Position numbers and translations under genes: made by a program
Assembly (NCBI GenBank): GCA_035551355.1
Contig: DASZNF010000021.1
Coordinates: forward strand, 62,001-126,000
DNA length: 64,000 nt
Source of the DNA: DATATV01 sp035551355
GTDB taxonomy: Bacteria > Actinomycetota > Actinomycetes > Mycobacteriales > Pseudonocardiaceae
Direction of reading: 5' to 3'
Shown here: piece after piece, positions 17,078-24,641 of the stretch
How the letters are laid out: each line of letters opens with the position of its first letter
Numbering within the stretch: the first letter of the stretch is position 1
The notes under the pieces: generated by a model
The model's database searches: none
What the model saw: the letters and a program-made list of their open reading frames with translations, nothing else
Told to the model about the DNA's origin: nothing

Positions 17078-17292
17078 AAGTCCGGCCTTCCCTTGTACTG
17101 CAAGCAGTTCATCATGTCCGGCAATCCCGGTCCAGGTCGACCTCGATCTCACCATCGACGACGGCGAGCCGGCCGGCCCGTTCACCGTCACCCGCCCACT
17201 CGGCCAGCCGCCGCCCGAGGCCGCGGACCACACCCTGGTCACTACGCTCACCCGCGCACGCTGGCCCGACCCTCCGGCGATGGGAGCAACCG

Positions 17293-18081
17293 ATGAGCTT
17301 CGCCGACCTGCACCACGGCGACACCCCGCTGCTGCTGCCCAACGCCTGGGACGTGGCCTCGGCGGTCGCGTTCGCCGACGCGGGTTTCCCGGCCGTCGGG
17401 ACCACCAGTTTCGGGGTGGGCGCGACCGCCGGGCACGCTGACGGCACCCGCGCCAGCCGGGACGCGACCACCGCGCTGGTGCACGCCCTCGCCGCGCTGC
17501 CCGCGTACGTGTCGGCCGACATCGAGGACGGTTACGCCGACGACCCGGACGAGGTGGCCGAGTACGTCGCCGGATTGCCGGTGGCCGGGATCAACATCGA
17601 GGACAGCACCGGCGAGGCTCTGATCGACCCGGCCGCGCACGCGGCCAAGGTCGCGGCCATCAAACGCCGCTCCCCCACCATCTTCGTCAATGCCCGGATC
17701 GACAACTACTGGCTCGGCCAGGACGCCACCGTCGACGCGACGCTGCGCCGGGCCGAGGCCTACACGGGCGCCGGCGCGGACGGGATCTTCGTGCCCGGCG
17801 CGACCGACCCGGCCGAGCTGTGTGCGCTGGCCGAGGCCATTCCGGTCCCGGTCAACGTGCTGGCCATCGCCGACCTCACCCTGGATCGGTTGGGGCAGTT
17901 GGGAATCCGCCGGGTCAGCACCGGTTCGCTGCCCTACCGCGCGGCCCTGGACGCGGCGGTAGGTGTGGCCACCGCCGTGCGCGAGGGCAACCGGCCGGTC
18001 GCGGCGACCCCGTACGCCAAGGCCCAGCAGAGCCTGCGCCGCTTCACCGAACGAGGGATCGCGGTCAGTCGGTCGCGCTGA
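17293..18081 (+). CDS. Isocitrate lyase / phosphoenolpyruvate phosphomutase family enzyme
   Basis: A 262-aa TIM-barrel protein. Key parts: LLLPNAWDVASAVAFADAGFPAVGTTS at the N-terminus, the metal-site DIEDGY (residues about 76-81), GINIEDSTG, FVNARIDNYW and a late GIRRVSTGSLPYRAA. This is the PEP mutase/ICL-like group used to cleave or rearrange 2-hydroxy or 2-oxo acids; the KKCGH loop of true isocitrate lyases and methylisocitrate lyases is absent, so the reaction is uncertain. ATG start; no operon partner, facing the rifampicin monooxygenase gene. Confidence 0.85.
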   Translation: MSFADLHHGDTPLLLPNAWDVASAVAFADAGFPAVGTTSFGVGATAGHADGTRASRDATTALVHALAALPAYVSADIEDGYADDPDEVAEYVAGLPVAGINIEDSTGEALIDPAAHAAKVAAIKRRSPTIFVNARIDNYWLGQDATVDATLRRAEAYTGAGADGIFVPGATDPAELCALAEAIPVPVNVLAIADLTLDRLGQLGIRRVSTGSLPYRAALDAAVGVATAVREGNRPVAATPYAKAQQSLRRFTERGIAVSRSR

Positions 18082-18129
18082 TGACCGTGGGCAGCGTGTT
18101 GTTGTTCGGGTTGACGCCGCCGAATCCGC

Positions 18130-19557
18130 TCAGCCGGTGGCGGCGCCGAACCACACGGGCAGCCGGTCGAGCAATTCCCGCTGATCGTCACCGGCCCAGG
18201 CCACGTGACCGTCCGGCCGCAGCAGCACCGCGGGCACGTCGAGTTCCTCGCTCACGTCCACCAGGTGATCGACCCGATCCGCCCAGCCCGCAACGGAAAG
18301 CCGCCCGGTCTGGTCGAGCAGCAGGCCGCGGCCGCCGCGCATCCGCTCGTACAACCGACCCTGCTTCAATCGCACGTCGCGCAGCCGCCGGCCGAGCAGG
18401 TGGTGCCCTTCACCGAAGTCGTAGCGCACTCCGATCGCGGTGATCTTCTCGATCAGAAACCGGTTGACCTCCTCGAAATTCATCAGCTCGGCCACCAGCC
18501 TGCGCACCGCCTGGGGGCCCGGCTCGGTCGACATCAGCTGCATCATCGCCCGGGTGTTGTCCAGCACGTCGGCGGCCACCGGACGCCGTTCGGTCTGGTA
18601 GCTGTCCAGTAGTCCCTCCGGCGCCCACCCGGCGAGTGCGCCGGCCAGTTTCCAGCCCAGGTTGAACGAGTCCTGCATGCCGAGGTTCATGCCCTGGCCT
18701 CCGGCCGGCGGGTGGATGTGCGCGGCGTCGCCGGCCAGCAACACCCGGCCGACCCGGTAGCGCTCGGCCAGCCGGGTCGCGTCGCCGAACCGGGACAGCC
18801 AGCGCGGCGTGTGCGCGCCGAAGTCGGTCCCGGCGATCGCCCGCAGCCGCTGGGTGAACTCGTCCATGGTGGGCGGCGCCGTGCGGTCCTCGGCCACCTC
18901 GGCGGCAGGCACCACGACCCGGTGGAACCCCTCGCCCAGCGGCATCAGGCCGAACCGCTTCTGGGTCTTGCGGACCTCGGTCATCACCGCGGTCATTTCT
19001 TCTTGCGGCGCGCTGATCGCCATCTCGCCGATCAGTGTCTCCATCCGGCTCGGCTCGCCGGGAAATCCGACGCCGATCAGCTTGCGCACCGCGCTGCGGC
19101 CGCCGTCGCAGCCGATGAGGTAGCGCGCCCGCACCCGGGTGCCGTCGGCCAGTTCGGCGCTCACCCCGTCGTCGTCCTGGTCGAGCCCGACCACCTCGCA
19201 GCCGCGCCGGATCCGCACACCAACCTCGATGGCGTGCTCGGTCAGCAGTCGTTCGGTGACGACCTGCGGGATGCCCAGGGTGTAGTTGTGCGCGGTGTCC
19301 ATCCGCTCCGGCCGCGGCGCGTCGATGCCGGCGAAGAATCCGCTGCCCTCGTACCGGGTGCCGAGTTCGAGGAACCTCTCCAGCAGCCCCCGCTGGTCCA
19401 TCATCTCGATGCTGCGCACGTGCAGCCCGAGCGAGCGGACGATCTTGGTCGGTTCCGCGTCCCGCTCGAGAATGACCACGTCCACCCCATGCAGCCGCAA
19501 CTCGGCGGCCAGCAGCAAACCGGTCGGCCCGCCACCGGCAATGATCACGTCGGTCAT
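18130..19557 (-). CDS. rox: Rifampicin monooxygenase (class A flavoprotein)
   Basis: A 475-aa FAD monooxygenase, the length of known RIFMO/Rox. It begins MTDVIIAGGGPTGLLLAAEL with the dinucleotide motif GGGPTG, has the second FAD/NADPH motif YLIGCDGGRSAVRKLIG, and GDAAHIHPPAGGQGMNLGMQDSFNLGWKL. The C-terminal segments RGLLLDQTGRLSVAGWADRVDH and VPAVLLRPDGHVAWAGDD closely recall Rox from memory. The enzyme hydroxylates the rifamycin naphthoquinone, linearising the ansa bridge. GGAGGGG precedes the ATG; a longer upstream frame lacks similarity. An RAE lies 81 bp upstream, so rifamycin-induced expression is expected. Confidence 0.9.
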   Translation of the reverse strand: MTDVIIAGGGPTGLLLAAELRLHGVDVVILERDAEPTKIVRSLGLHVRSIEMMDQRGLLERFLELGTRYEGSGFFAGIDAPRPERMDTAHNYTLGIPQVVTERLLTEHAIEVGVRIRRGCEVVGLDQDDDGVSAELADGTRVRARYLIGCDGGRSAVRKLIGVGFPGEPSRMETLIGEMAISAPQEEMTAVMTEVRKTQKRFGLMPLGEGFHRVVVPAAEVAEDRTAPPTMDEFTQRLRAIAGTDFGAHTPRWLSRFGDATRLAERYRVGRVLLAGDAAHIHPPAGGQGMNLGMQDSFNLGWKLAGALAGWAPEGLLDSYQTERRPVAADVLDNTRAMMQLMSTEPGPQAVRRLVAELMNFEEVNRFLIEKITAIGVRYDFGEGHHLLGRRLRDVRLKQGRLYERMRGGRGLLLDQTGRLSVAGWADRVDHLVDVSEELDVPAVLLRPDGHVAWAGDDQRELLDRLPVWFGAATG

Positions 19558-19637
19558 GAATTCCCCTCCGGCCGGCCGCTGCGCGGATGCTGTTTCCGCT
19601 GGTACCGGTTCCGGCTGGAGATTGTCCGGCACAACCG

Positions 19638-19656
19638 GGGCCTTGCCGCAAGCCCC
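19638..19656 (-). promoter_or_regulatory. Rifamycin-associated element (RAE) upstream of rox
   Basis: On the minus strand the sequence reads GGGGCTTGCGGCAAGGCCC, the imperfect inverted repeat that I recall as the 19-bp RAE found before rifamycin-resistance genes (rox, rph, arr, helR) in actinomycetes. It sits between the HxlR-type gene and rox, 81 bp before the rox start. The match to the published consensus is from memory. Confidence 0.85.
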
Positions 19657-19718
19657 CCACTGCGATATACGTTAGGAGTGGCAGGGAGTGGTCTCCCTGC
19701 CACTGTTGTCCGTGTGGA

Positions 19719-20252
19719 CTATCCGCTGTGCGCGGACGTGATCGGTTCGAGCAGCCGCTTCGGCGTGTTCAGCTTGCTGGATACCGGGTCGGGATCGGTG
19801 GTGCCGGGCTGGAATCCGGGCCCGGGTTCGATGCGGATCTCCGGGACCGGCACGACCGCGCCACACTTTTCGCAGCGCCCGTCCGGATCGATCGGGCCGC
19901 CGTCCCGGTCGTGCCGCAGGGCCCGCTTCACGCCGGCCGGGGAGTAATGCGCGTCACCCCAGCTCATCAGCGAACGCACGATCGGCCACAGTCCGATGCC
20001 CTTGTCGGTCAGCCGGTATTCGACGGTCCCGGCACCGTCGTCGTCGCGCACCAGCACGCCTTCCTGCACGAGGTGCTTGAGCCTGCCGGTCAGCACGGCG
20101 CGCGGAATGCCGAGCTGGGTGGCGAAGTCGCCGAACCGGCGCACGCCGTAGAACGCGTCGCGGACGATGAGCAGCGTCCACCGCTCGCCGACGACCTCCA
20201 GCGCACGGGCCAGCGAGCAGTTGCGGTCGGCGTAGGTGCTTGGCAGGGCCAT
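19719..20252 (-). CDS. HxlR family winged-helix transcriptional regulator
   Basis: A 177-aa protein. Residues 10-100 are the HxlR fold: NCSLARALEVVGERWTLLIVRDAFYGVRRFGDFATQLGIPRAVLTGRLKHLVQEGVL, with the typical Cys12 that in some relatives senses reactive aldehydes or disulfide stress. A C-terminal extension holds a CxxC (GRCEKCGAVVP) likely to bind metal or form a disulfide. It is divergent from an NmrA-type oxidoreductase, with twin palindromes between them, so it most likely represses both. It runs towards rox but ends before the RAE. Confidence 0.88.
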   Translation of the reverse strand: MALPSTYADRNCSLARALEVVGERWTLLIVRDAFYGVRRFGDFATQLGIPRAVLTGRLKHLVQEGVLVRDDDGAGTVEYRLTDKGIGLWPIVRSLMSWGDAHYSPAGVKRALRHDRDGGPIDPDGRCEKCGAVVPVPEIRIEPGPGFQPGTTDPDPVSSKLNTPKRLLEPITSAHSG

Positions 20253-20272
20253 GCCCCCATCCTACCTCGGCA

Positions 20273-20320
20273 GTTCGCTGAATGAACCGGCACGTGCTAC
20301 CGTTGGTTCAGTGAATGAAC
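20273..20320. promoter_or_regulatory. Twin operators between hxlR-type and nmrA-type genes
   Basis: GTTCGCTGAATGAAC (20273-20287) and GTTCAGTGAATGAAC (20306-20320) are near-identical imperfect palindromes whose starts are 33 bp apart, about three helical turns. Both lie within 70 bp of the HxlR start. They are the obvious binding sites for that dimeric regulator. Confidence 0.75.
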
Positions 20321-20447
20321 TGGCCGCCGGCCCACCCACCGCTACGTGCTGCCCGTGGTGGACGGCCGACCCGGCCGCCCGACGATCATCCTCGTCGACT
20401 TCGCCGACACTCGATCGAATTCGCCTCCTGATCCCTGGAGCTTTCCC

Positions 20448-21356
20448 ATGAGTGACAACGAAAATCTGTTCCTGGTGACCGCCGCGACCGGCAAGACCGG
20501 GCGCGGCACGGTCGAACTGCTGCTGGCCGGCGGTCATCGCGTCCGCGCGATGGTGCACCGGGAGGACGACCGGTCCCGCGCGCTCGCCGCGGCCGGAGCC
20601 GAGGTGGTGGTCGCGGACTTTCACGACCTCGACGGAGTGTCCGCCGCCCTGGAAGGCGTTACCGGCGCCTACTTCTGCCACCCGATCCTGCCCGGCCTGC
20701 TCGACGCGACCACCATCTTCGCCCAGGCCGCGACCGAGTCCGGGGTGCGGTCGGTGGTCAACATGTCGCAGATCTCCGCGCGCCGCGAGGCGGCCAGCAA
20801 CGCCGCCCGGCAGCACTGGCTGGCCGAGCGACTGCTGGATCGCACCGACCTGATCACCACGCACCTCCGGCCCACGTTCTTCACCGAATGGCTGACCTTG
20901 TGGTGGGAAAAGCGGGACGGCGCGGGCTATCTCCGGCTGCCGTTCGGCGCGGGCCGGCACGCCCCGATCGCGTCGGCCGACCAGTCCCGGGTGATCGCCG
21001 CACTACTGCTCGATCCCGAGCCGCACAACCGCCAGTCCTATCCGCTGTACGGGCCGGTCGAGCAGAACCACCACGAGATCGCCGCGACTTTGTCGGACAC
21101 GCTGGGCTTTCCCGTGCACTACGAGCCGATCAGCGTCGCGGAATTCGGCGCGGCCATGCGCATGCGCGAGATGAACGAGCACAGCGTGCAACACCTGAGC
21201 AGCGTCGCCGTGGACTACCAGAACGGAATCTTCGCCGGTACCAACGACTTCATCGAGAAACTGACCGGCCGTGGCCCCCTGACCGTCGAGCGGTTCGCCG
21301 CCGAGAACCGGTCCGCCTTCGACAGCAGCGGCCCGCGCTTCGTCCCGGCCGGCTGA
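20448..21356 (+). CDS. NmrA family NAD(P)-binding oxidoreductase
   Basis: A 302-aa atypical short-chain dehydrogenase. The N-terminal Rossmann motif is LVTAATGKTGRGTVELLLAGGHRVRAMVHRE (GxxGxxG variant), followed by VVVADFHDLDGVSAALEGVTGAYFCHP. Residues 130-160 (HWLAERLLDRTDLITTHLRPTFFTEW) fit the QorB/NmrA group that binds NADP(H) and reduces quinones or acts as a redox sensor. I start at the ATG at 20448 after TGGAG; upstream codons belong to the regulatory region. Divergent HxlR regulators paired with this family usually respond to electrophiles. Confidence 0.87.
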   Translation: MSDNENLFLVTAATGKTGRGTVELLLAGGHRVRAMVHREDDRSRALAAAGAEVVVADFHDLDGVSAALEGVTGAYFCHPILPGLLDATTIFAQAATESGVRSVVNMSQISARREAASNAARQHWLAERLLDRTDLITTHLRPTFFTEWLTLWWEKRDGAGYLRLPFGAGRHAPIASADQSRVIAALLLDPEPHNRQSYPLYGPVEQNHHEIAATLSDTLGFPVHYEPISVAEFGAAMRMREMNEHSVQHLSSVAVDYQNGIFAGTNDFIEKLTGRGPLTVERFAAENRSAFDSSGPRFVPAG

Positions 21357-21434
21357 CAACTGACCGGCTCACGGTTGAGGTGCTTTCCAGCCCTGAGCGG
21401 TGGCGCCGACGACCGCCGACGCCACCGCCTCCGG

Positions 21435-22373
21435 TCAGCCGATCGTCAGCACCAGCTTGCCGCCGGCCCGTCCCGACTGGCTCCGCGCCACCGCCGCGCG
21501 CCAGTCGTCCAGCGGGTAGGTGCGGGCGACCGGAATCGTGAACCGCCCCTCGGCCGCCAGTTGCCCGTACTCGCCGAGCACATGGGTGCGCGGACCGGTG
21601 TCGTTCTCGCTGCCGACGTCGTCGGGGCCGCCGGTGCGCACCCCGAGTTCCTTGGCCGAGACCACGTCAGTCAGCGTCAGCACGTGCTCGGGCCGGGCGA
21701 CGGTCCGCACCAGCAGGGGCAACGCGTTGCTCCGCGGCGCCACGTCGAAGGCGAGGCCGACCGGTCCGCCCATGGCCGCCCGCACTCGATCGTCCATCCC
21801 GTCGCCGTAGCTGGTGACCTGGGCGCCCATCGCGCGCAGCGCGTCGGCGTAGGTCTCGCCCGCGGTGGCGATCACCTTGGCGCCGCGCTGGAGCGCGATC
21901 TGCACCGCCGCGTACCCCACGGTGGTGCCCGCGCCGTTGATCAGCAACGTGACGCCGTCACGGACGTTGAGCGCGTCCAGTCCCCGGTAGGCCGTCTCGA
22001 CCGCCATCGGCAACGCCGCCGCGTCGGCCGGGGCCAGCGCGGCCGGGCGCGGGAACCAGGTGTCCAGCACGGCCTGCTCGGACGCGCCCGCGGTCGGGCC
22101 GGTGAAGGGCGCCGGGCCGAATACCGGGTCCCCGATGGTCAGCCCGGCCACCCCCTCGCCGAGCGCGTCGACGGTGCCGGACACCTCGAGTCCCACCCCG
22201 CGCGGCAGGTCACCGGCGAACAGGCCCCCGCACAACGCCCAGTCCGCCGGGTTCAGGCCGCAGGCCTGGACCGCGATCCGGACCTGGCCGGGGCCGGGAA
22301 GTGGCGATTCGGTGTCTTCGAGCCGCAGGACGTCCTCCGGTGCTCCGTTTTCGTGGAAGCGCAGTGTGCGCAT
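21435..22373 (-). CDS. Zinc-free quinone oxidoreductase (MDR superfamily)
   Basis: A 312-aa medium-chain dehydrogenase: N-terminal GroES-like part (LRFHENGAPEDVLRLED, ACGLNPADWALCGG, GLEVSGTVDALGEGV) and Rossmann part (LLINGAGTTVGYAAVQIALQRGAKVIATA). No cysteine ligands for catalytic zinc are present, which fits NADPH:quinone reductases. The ATG follows GAGGAGAGG. It is divergent from a TetR regulator with two operators between, forming an inducible detoxification pair. Confidence 0.88.
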   Translation of the reverse strand: MRTLRFHENGAPEDVLRLEDTESPLPGPGQVRIAVQACGLNPADWALCGGLFAGDLPRGVGLEVSGTVDALGEGVAGLTIGDPVFGPAPFTGPTAGASEQAVLDTWFPRPAALAPADAAALPMAVETAYRGLDALNVRDGVTLLINGAGTTVGYAAVQIALQRGAKVIATAGETYADALRAMGAQVTSYGDGMDDRVRAAMGGPVGLAFDVAPRSNALPLLVRTVARPEHVLTLTDVVSAKELGVRTGGPDDVGSENDTGPRTHVLGEYGQLAAEGRFTIPVARTYPLDDWRAAVARSQSGRAGGKLVLTIG

Positions 22374-22391
22374 GACCTCTCCTCGCCAAGT

Positions 22392-22446
22392 GACGACAGA
22401 ACCTGTCGTCAACGACTCTAGCAGAGTGATGACAGCATCTGCTGTC
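22392..22446. promoter_or_regulatory. Two palindromic operators between the quinone reductase and tetR-type genes
   Basis: GACGACAG-AAC-CTGTCGTC (22392-22410) and GACAGCA-TC-TGCTGTC (22431-22446) share the core GACAG...CTGTC. They lie 19 bp from the quinone reductase start and 14 bp from the TetR start, overlapping both promoters, as for TetR autoregulation. Confidence 0.78.
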
Positions 22447-22460
22447 GCTACACTGAGCGC

Positions 22461-23066
22461 ATGGCACGGTGGGCGGGCAACGCGAAGGGGCGCCTGGAGA
22501 AGGCGGCCCTGGATCTGTTCGACGAGCAGGGCTACGACCGCACGACGGTCGCGCAGATCGCGCAGCGCGCCGACCTCACCGAGCGGTCGTTCTACCGGTG
22601 GTTCGCCGACAAGCGCGAGGTGCTGTTCGGCGGCAGCCAGGAACTCGAGGACCGCCTGCTCGCCGCCATCGACGAGGTGCCCGCGGACACCGGCCCACTG
22701 CCCACCCTGCTGGCCGCCTGGGCCACCGCGCCGGAAGTGATCCGCCCGCGCGAATTCCTGCGCCTGCGGTCGGCCATCATCGCGGCCAATCCCCCGCTCC
22801 AGGAACGCGAACTGATCAAACTCGCCTCCCTGTCCGAGGCGCTCACCGTCGCGCTGGTGCGCCGCGGCCACGACCGGGCAACCGCGCAACTGGCCACCGA
22901 TCTGGCGCTGGCCGTGGTGCGGCTGACCAGCGCCCGCTGGATGGCCGACGAGCAGGCCGACATCACCACGTTGGTGGAGACCAGTCTGGCCGACCTGGCC
23001 GCGGTCGCCGCCGACGGCGTCGCGCACATCTCCGGCCGCGACAGCTCGGCAGTCAGCACGAAATGA
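22461..23066 (+). CDS. TetR/AcrR family transcriptional regulator
   Basis: A 201-aa regulator. Residues 7-55 are the TetR helix-turn-helix (RLEKAALDLFDEQGYDRTTVAQIAQRADLTERSFYRWFADKREVL). The rest is an all-helical ligand domain with no hint of ligand. The ATG lies 14 bp after the second operator. By position it represses itself and the divergent quinone oxidoreductase, probably responding to a quinone or similar xenobiotic. Confidence 0.9.
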   Translation: MARWAGNAKGRLEKAALDLFDEQGYDRTTVAQIAQRADLTERSFYRWFADKREVLFGGSQELEDRLLAAIDEVPADTGPLPTLLAAWATAPEVIRPREFLRLRSAIIAANPPLQERELIKLASLSEALTVALVRRGHDRATAQLATDLALAVVRLTSARWMADEQADITTLVETSLADLAAVAADGVAHISGRDSSAVSTK

Positions 23067-23122
23067 TTGTCCACTGACGACACATTTCCCGTTCCGGAAT
23101 CGATACCATCCGCGCCTGCGTG

Positions 23123-23154
23123 AAATGGTGAGCATCGACAACCAAATGGTGAGC
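23123..23154. repeat. Spaced direct repeat AAATGGTGAGC
   Basis: AAATGGTGAGC occurs at 23123-23133 and 23144-23154, two helical turns apart, in the 240-bp gap between the TetR gene and the protease gene. It could be a regulator site or chance; no gene is supported in this gap. Confidence 0.35.
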
Positions 23155-23252
23155 TTCGGCAAGTAACCCGACACGGGAATCGACTGCCGACTGGGGATCG
23201 CTGAGGCCATTCGTCCCTATGAGCGGGTGAATTCAGGCCCCAGCGCGGCGCG

Positions 23253-23297
23253 GAGATCCGTGCCCGCCAACGATTCCCGTGGACGGGCACGGATCTC
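23253..23297 (-). terminator. Hairpin after the trypsin-like protease gene
   Basis: Arms GAGATCCGTGCCCG and CGGGCACGGATCTC are perfect inverted copies separated by 17 nt, 12 bp beyond the protease stop on the minus strand. Confidence 0.75.
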
Positions 23298-23308
23298 GGG
23301 CGCGCCGG

Positions 23309-24211
23309 TCAGGGCGTGGTCGAACCGATCTGCTCCTGGATCCAGTCGGCCACCACGTCCACCCGGGCCAGGATTTCCGGGCCGGGCGCCGGGCACGCCG
23401 GACCGTTGTCCACGATGGCCACCAGGACCCCGGTCCGCTCGTCCGAGGACTCGAAGAACGGGCTGCCCGAATCGTCCGGGCACGGCACGTTCTCCACCGT
23501 CCGCGGCTCGGTCGAGGTGGCCTCGACGGTGGTCGACCTGACCTCCGAGACGCTGAACTGCCCGCGCTTGAGATGGTCGGACTGCACGATGTCGGTATCC
23601 GAAGCCGACAACGCGCCCCAGCCCGCGAACTGCAGGTCCTCGTCAACGGAGGGCCGCTGCTGGGCCAGGGTCAGCGGGGTGACGCCAGTGATCGCGGTGC
23701 TGAGCTTCACCACCGCGAGGTCGTTCATCGGTGACTGCCGGACGTCCACTACCTGCGCGGTCTGCCCGCCGGGATCGCTGTCCTTGAGCTTGCCGACGGT
23801 GATCGTCATGTGGTAGGGCGGTGTACCCGACACCCGCACCTCGTGCACGTCGTGAAAGCAGTGGCCTGCGGTGATCACCCACATCGGGGCGATCAGCGAA
23901 CCGCTGCAGCCACCGGTGCGCACGCCACCGCCCACCAGCGGGATGTCGGTCGAGAAGAGCCTGGCGTTGAATGGCAGGACCACGCTCATCATCGGCGCGC
24001 TGCTGGTCTGGCTGGTCATCGAGGTCGTCGAGTACGCAGCCTGCGGAGTGTAGTGGGCGCCGGTGGTGAGCGGGGCGTGTGTCGGGGACGCGGTCGGCGG
24101 CCAGACGCCGCCGGTCAGTTTGTAGGCGCAGGCCAGACCCGCTCCACAGACCACGGCCAGCCCGATAACCCATAACCGCAGGCGAGAGCGTTTTCCCGAA
24201 CTTTTCCTCAC
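23309..24211 (-). CDS. Membrane-anchored or secreted trypsin-like serine protease (S1)
   Basis: A 300-aa protein with a basic N-terminus and one hydrophobic segment (residues 11-31, LRLWVIGLAVVCGAGLACAYKL) that may be a signal anchor. A Ser/Thr-rich linker follows to about residue 75. The chymotrypsin-like domain has GCSGSLIAPMWVITAGHCFHDV (catalytic His), PMNDLAVVKLS (catalytic Asp) and CPDDSGSPFF (catalytic Ser; the first Gly of GDSGSP is replaced by Asp). The enzyme acts outside the membrane on peptides. The pro-region suggests synthesis as a zymogen. It is monocistronic with a hairpin behind it. Confidence 0.88.
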   Translation of the reverse strand: MRKSSGKRSRLRLWVIGLAVVCGAGLACAYKLTGGVWPPTASPTHAPLTTGAHYTPQAAYSTTSMTSQTSSAPMMSVVLPFNARLFSTDIPLVGGGVRTGGCSGSLIAPMWVITAGHCFHDVHEVRVSGTPPYHMTITVGKLKDSDPGGQTAQVVDVRQSPMNDLAVVKLSTAITGVTPLTLAQQRPSVDEDLQFAGWGALSASDTDIVQSDHLKRGQFSVSEVRSTTVEATSTEPRTVENVPCPDDSGSPFFESSDERTGVLVAIVDNGPACPAPGPEILARVDVVADWIQEQIGSTTP

Positions 24212-24287
24212 GTCTGGGTAAGACGTGCCTCAACATCAAATGGTTGCAGCCGTTATCTGCACGAAATCGAAAACCGCAGGACAAACG

Positions 24288-24480
24288 CTATTGCTGACTG
24301 GTGATTGTGGGCCGGATCACAAGAACTACCCGCTGGGCGGCGTCCGCCGGCCGGTTGTCTCCGGCCCCGCACCACCGGGACGGCACCCGGAAGAAGGCGC
24401 CGTCCGGATCGGGCTCGAAGTGCTCGAGCACCCCGCGGACCTCAAGGTAGCGGTAGGGCTGGTCGGGGTCGCCTACCGAA
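24288..24480 (-). pseudogene. C-terminal remnant of a PPOX-class F420-dependent enzyme
   Basis: The minus frame reads GDPDQPYRYLEVRGVLEHFEP, then AFFRVPSRWCGAGDNRP and AAQRVVLVIRPTITSQQ before TAG. This matches the last 60 residues of PPOX-class F420 oxidoreductases (DPDNPYRYLEVRG ... DRVVLVIRPT). The N-terminal barrel strands with the F420 site are missing; the frame loses similarity at about 24480. The surrounding 24212-24641 contains no other supported gene. Confidence 0.75.
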
Positions 24481-24641
24481 CGTGACCCAGTGTCGGGCCG
24501 AGGAGCATCTTGACGGGGGCCGGCGGCGGCGGCGCTTCGTGGATATTGTCTTTCGTTTCCCGGACAATCGCGCATTCCGGCAGAATCCGACTGTTAGCGT
24601 CGCGGCCGACGAATTCACCGCCTTTGTTTGGGGAAAAGGAC

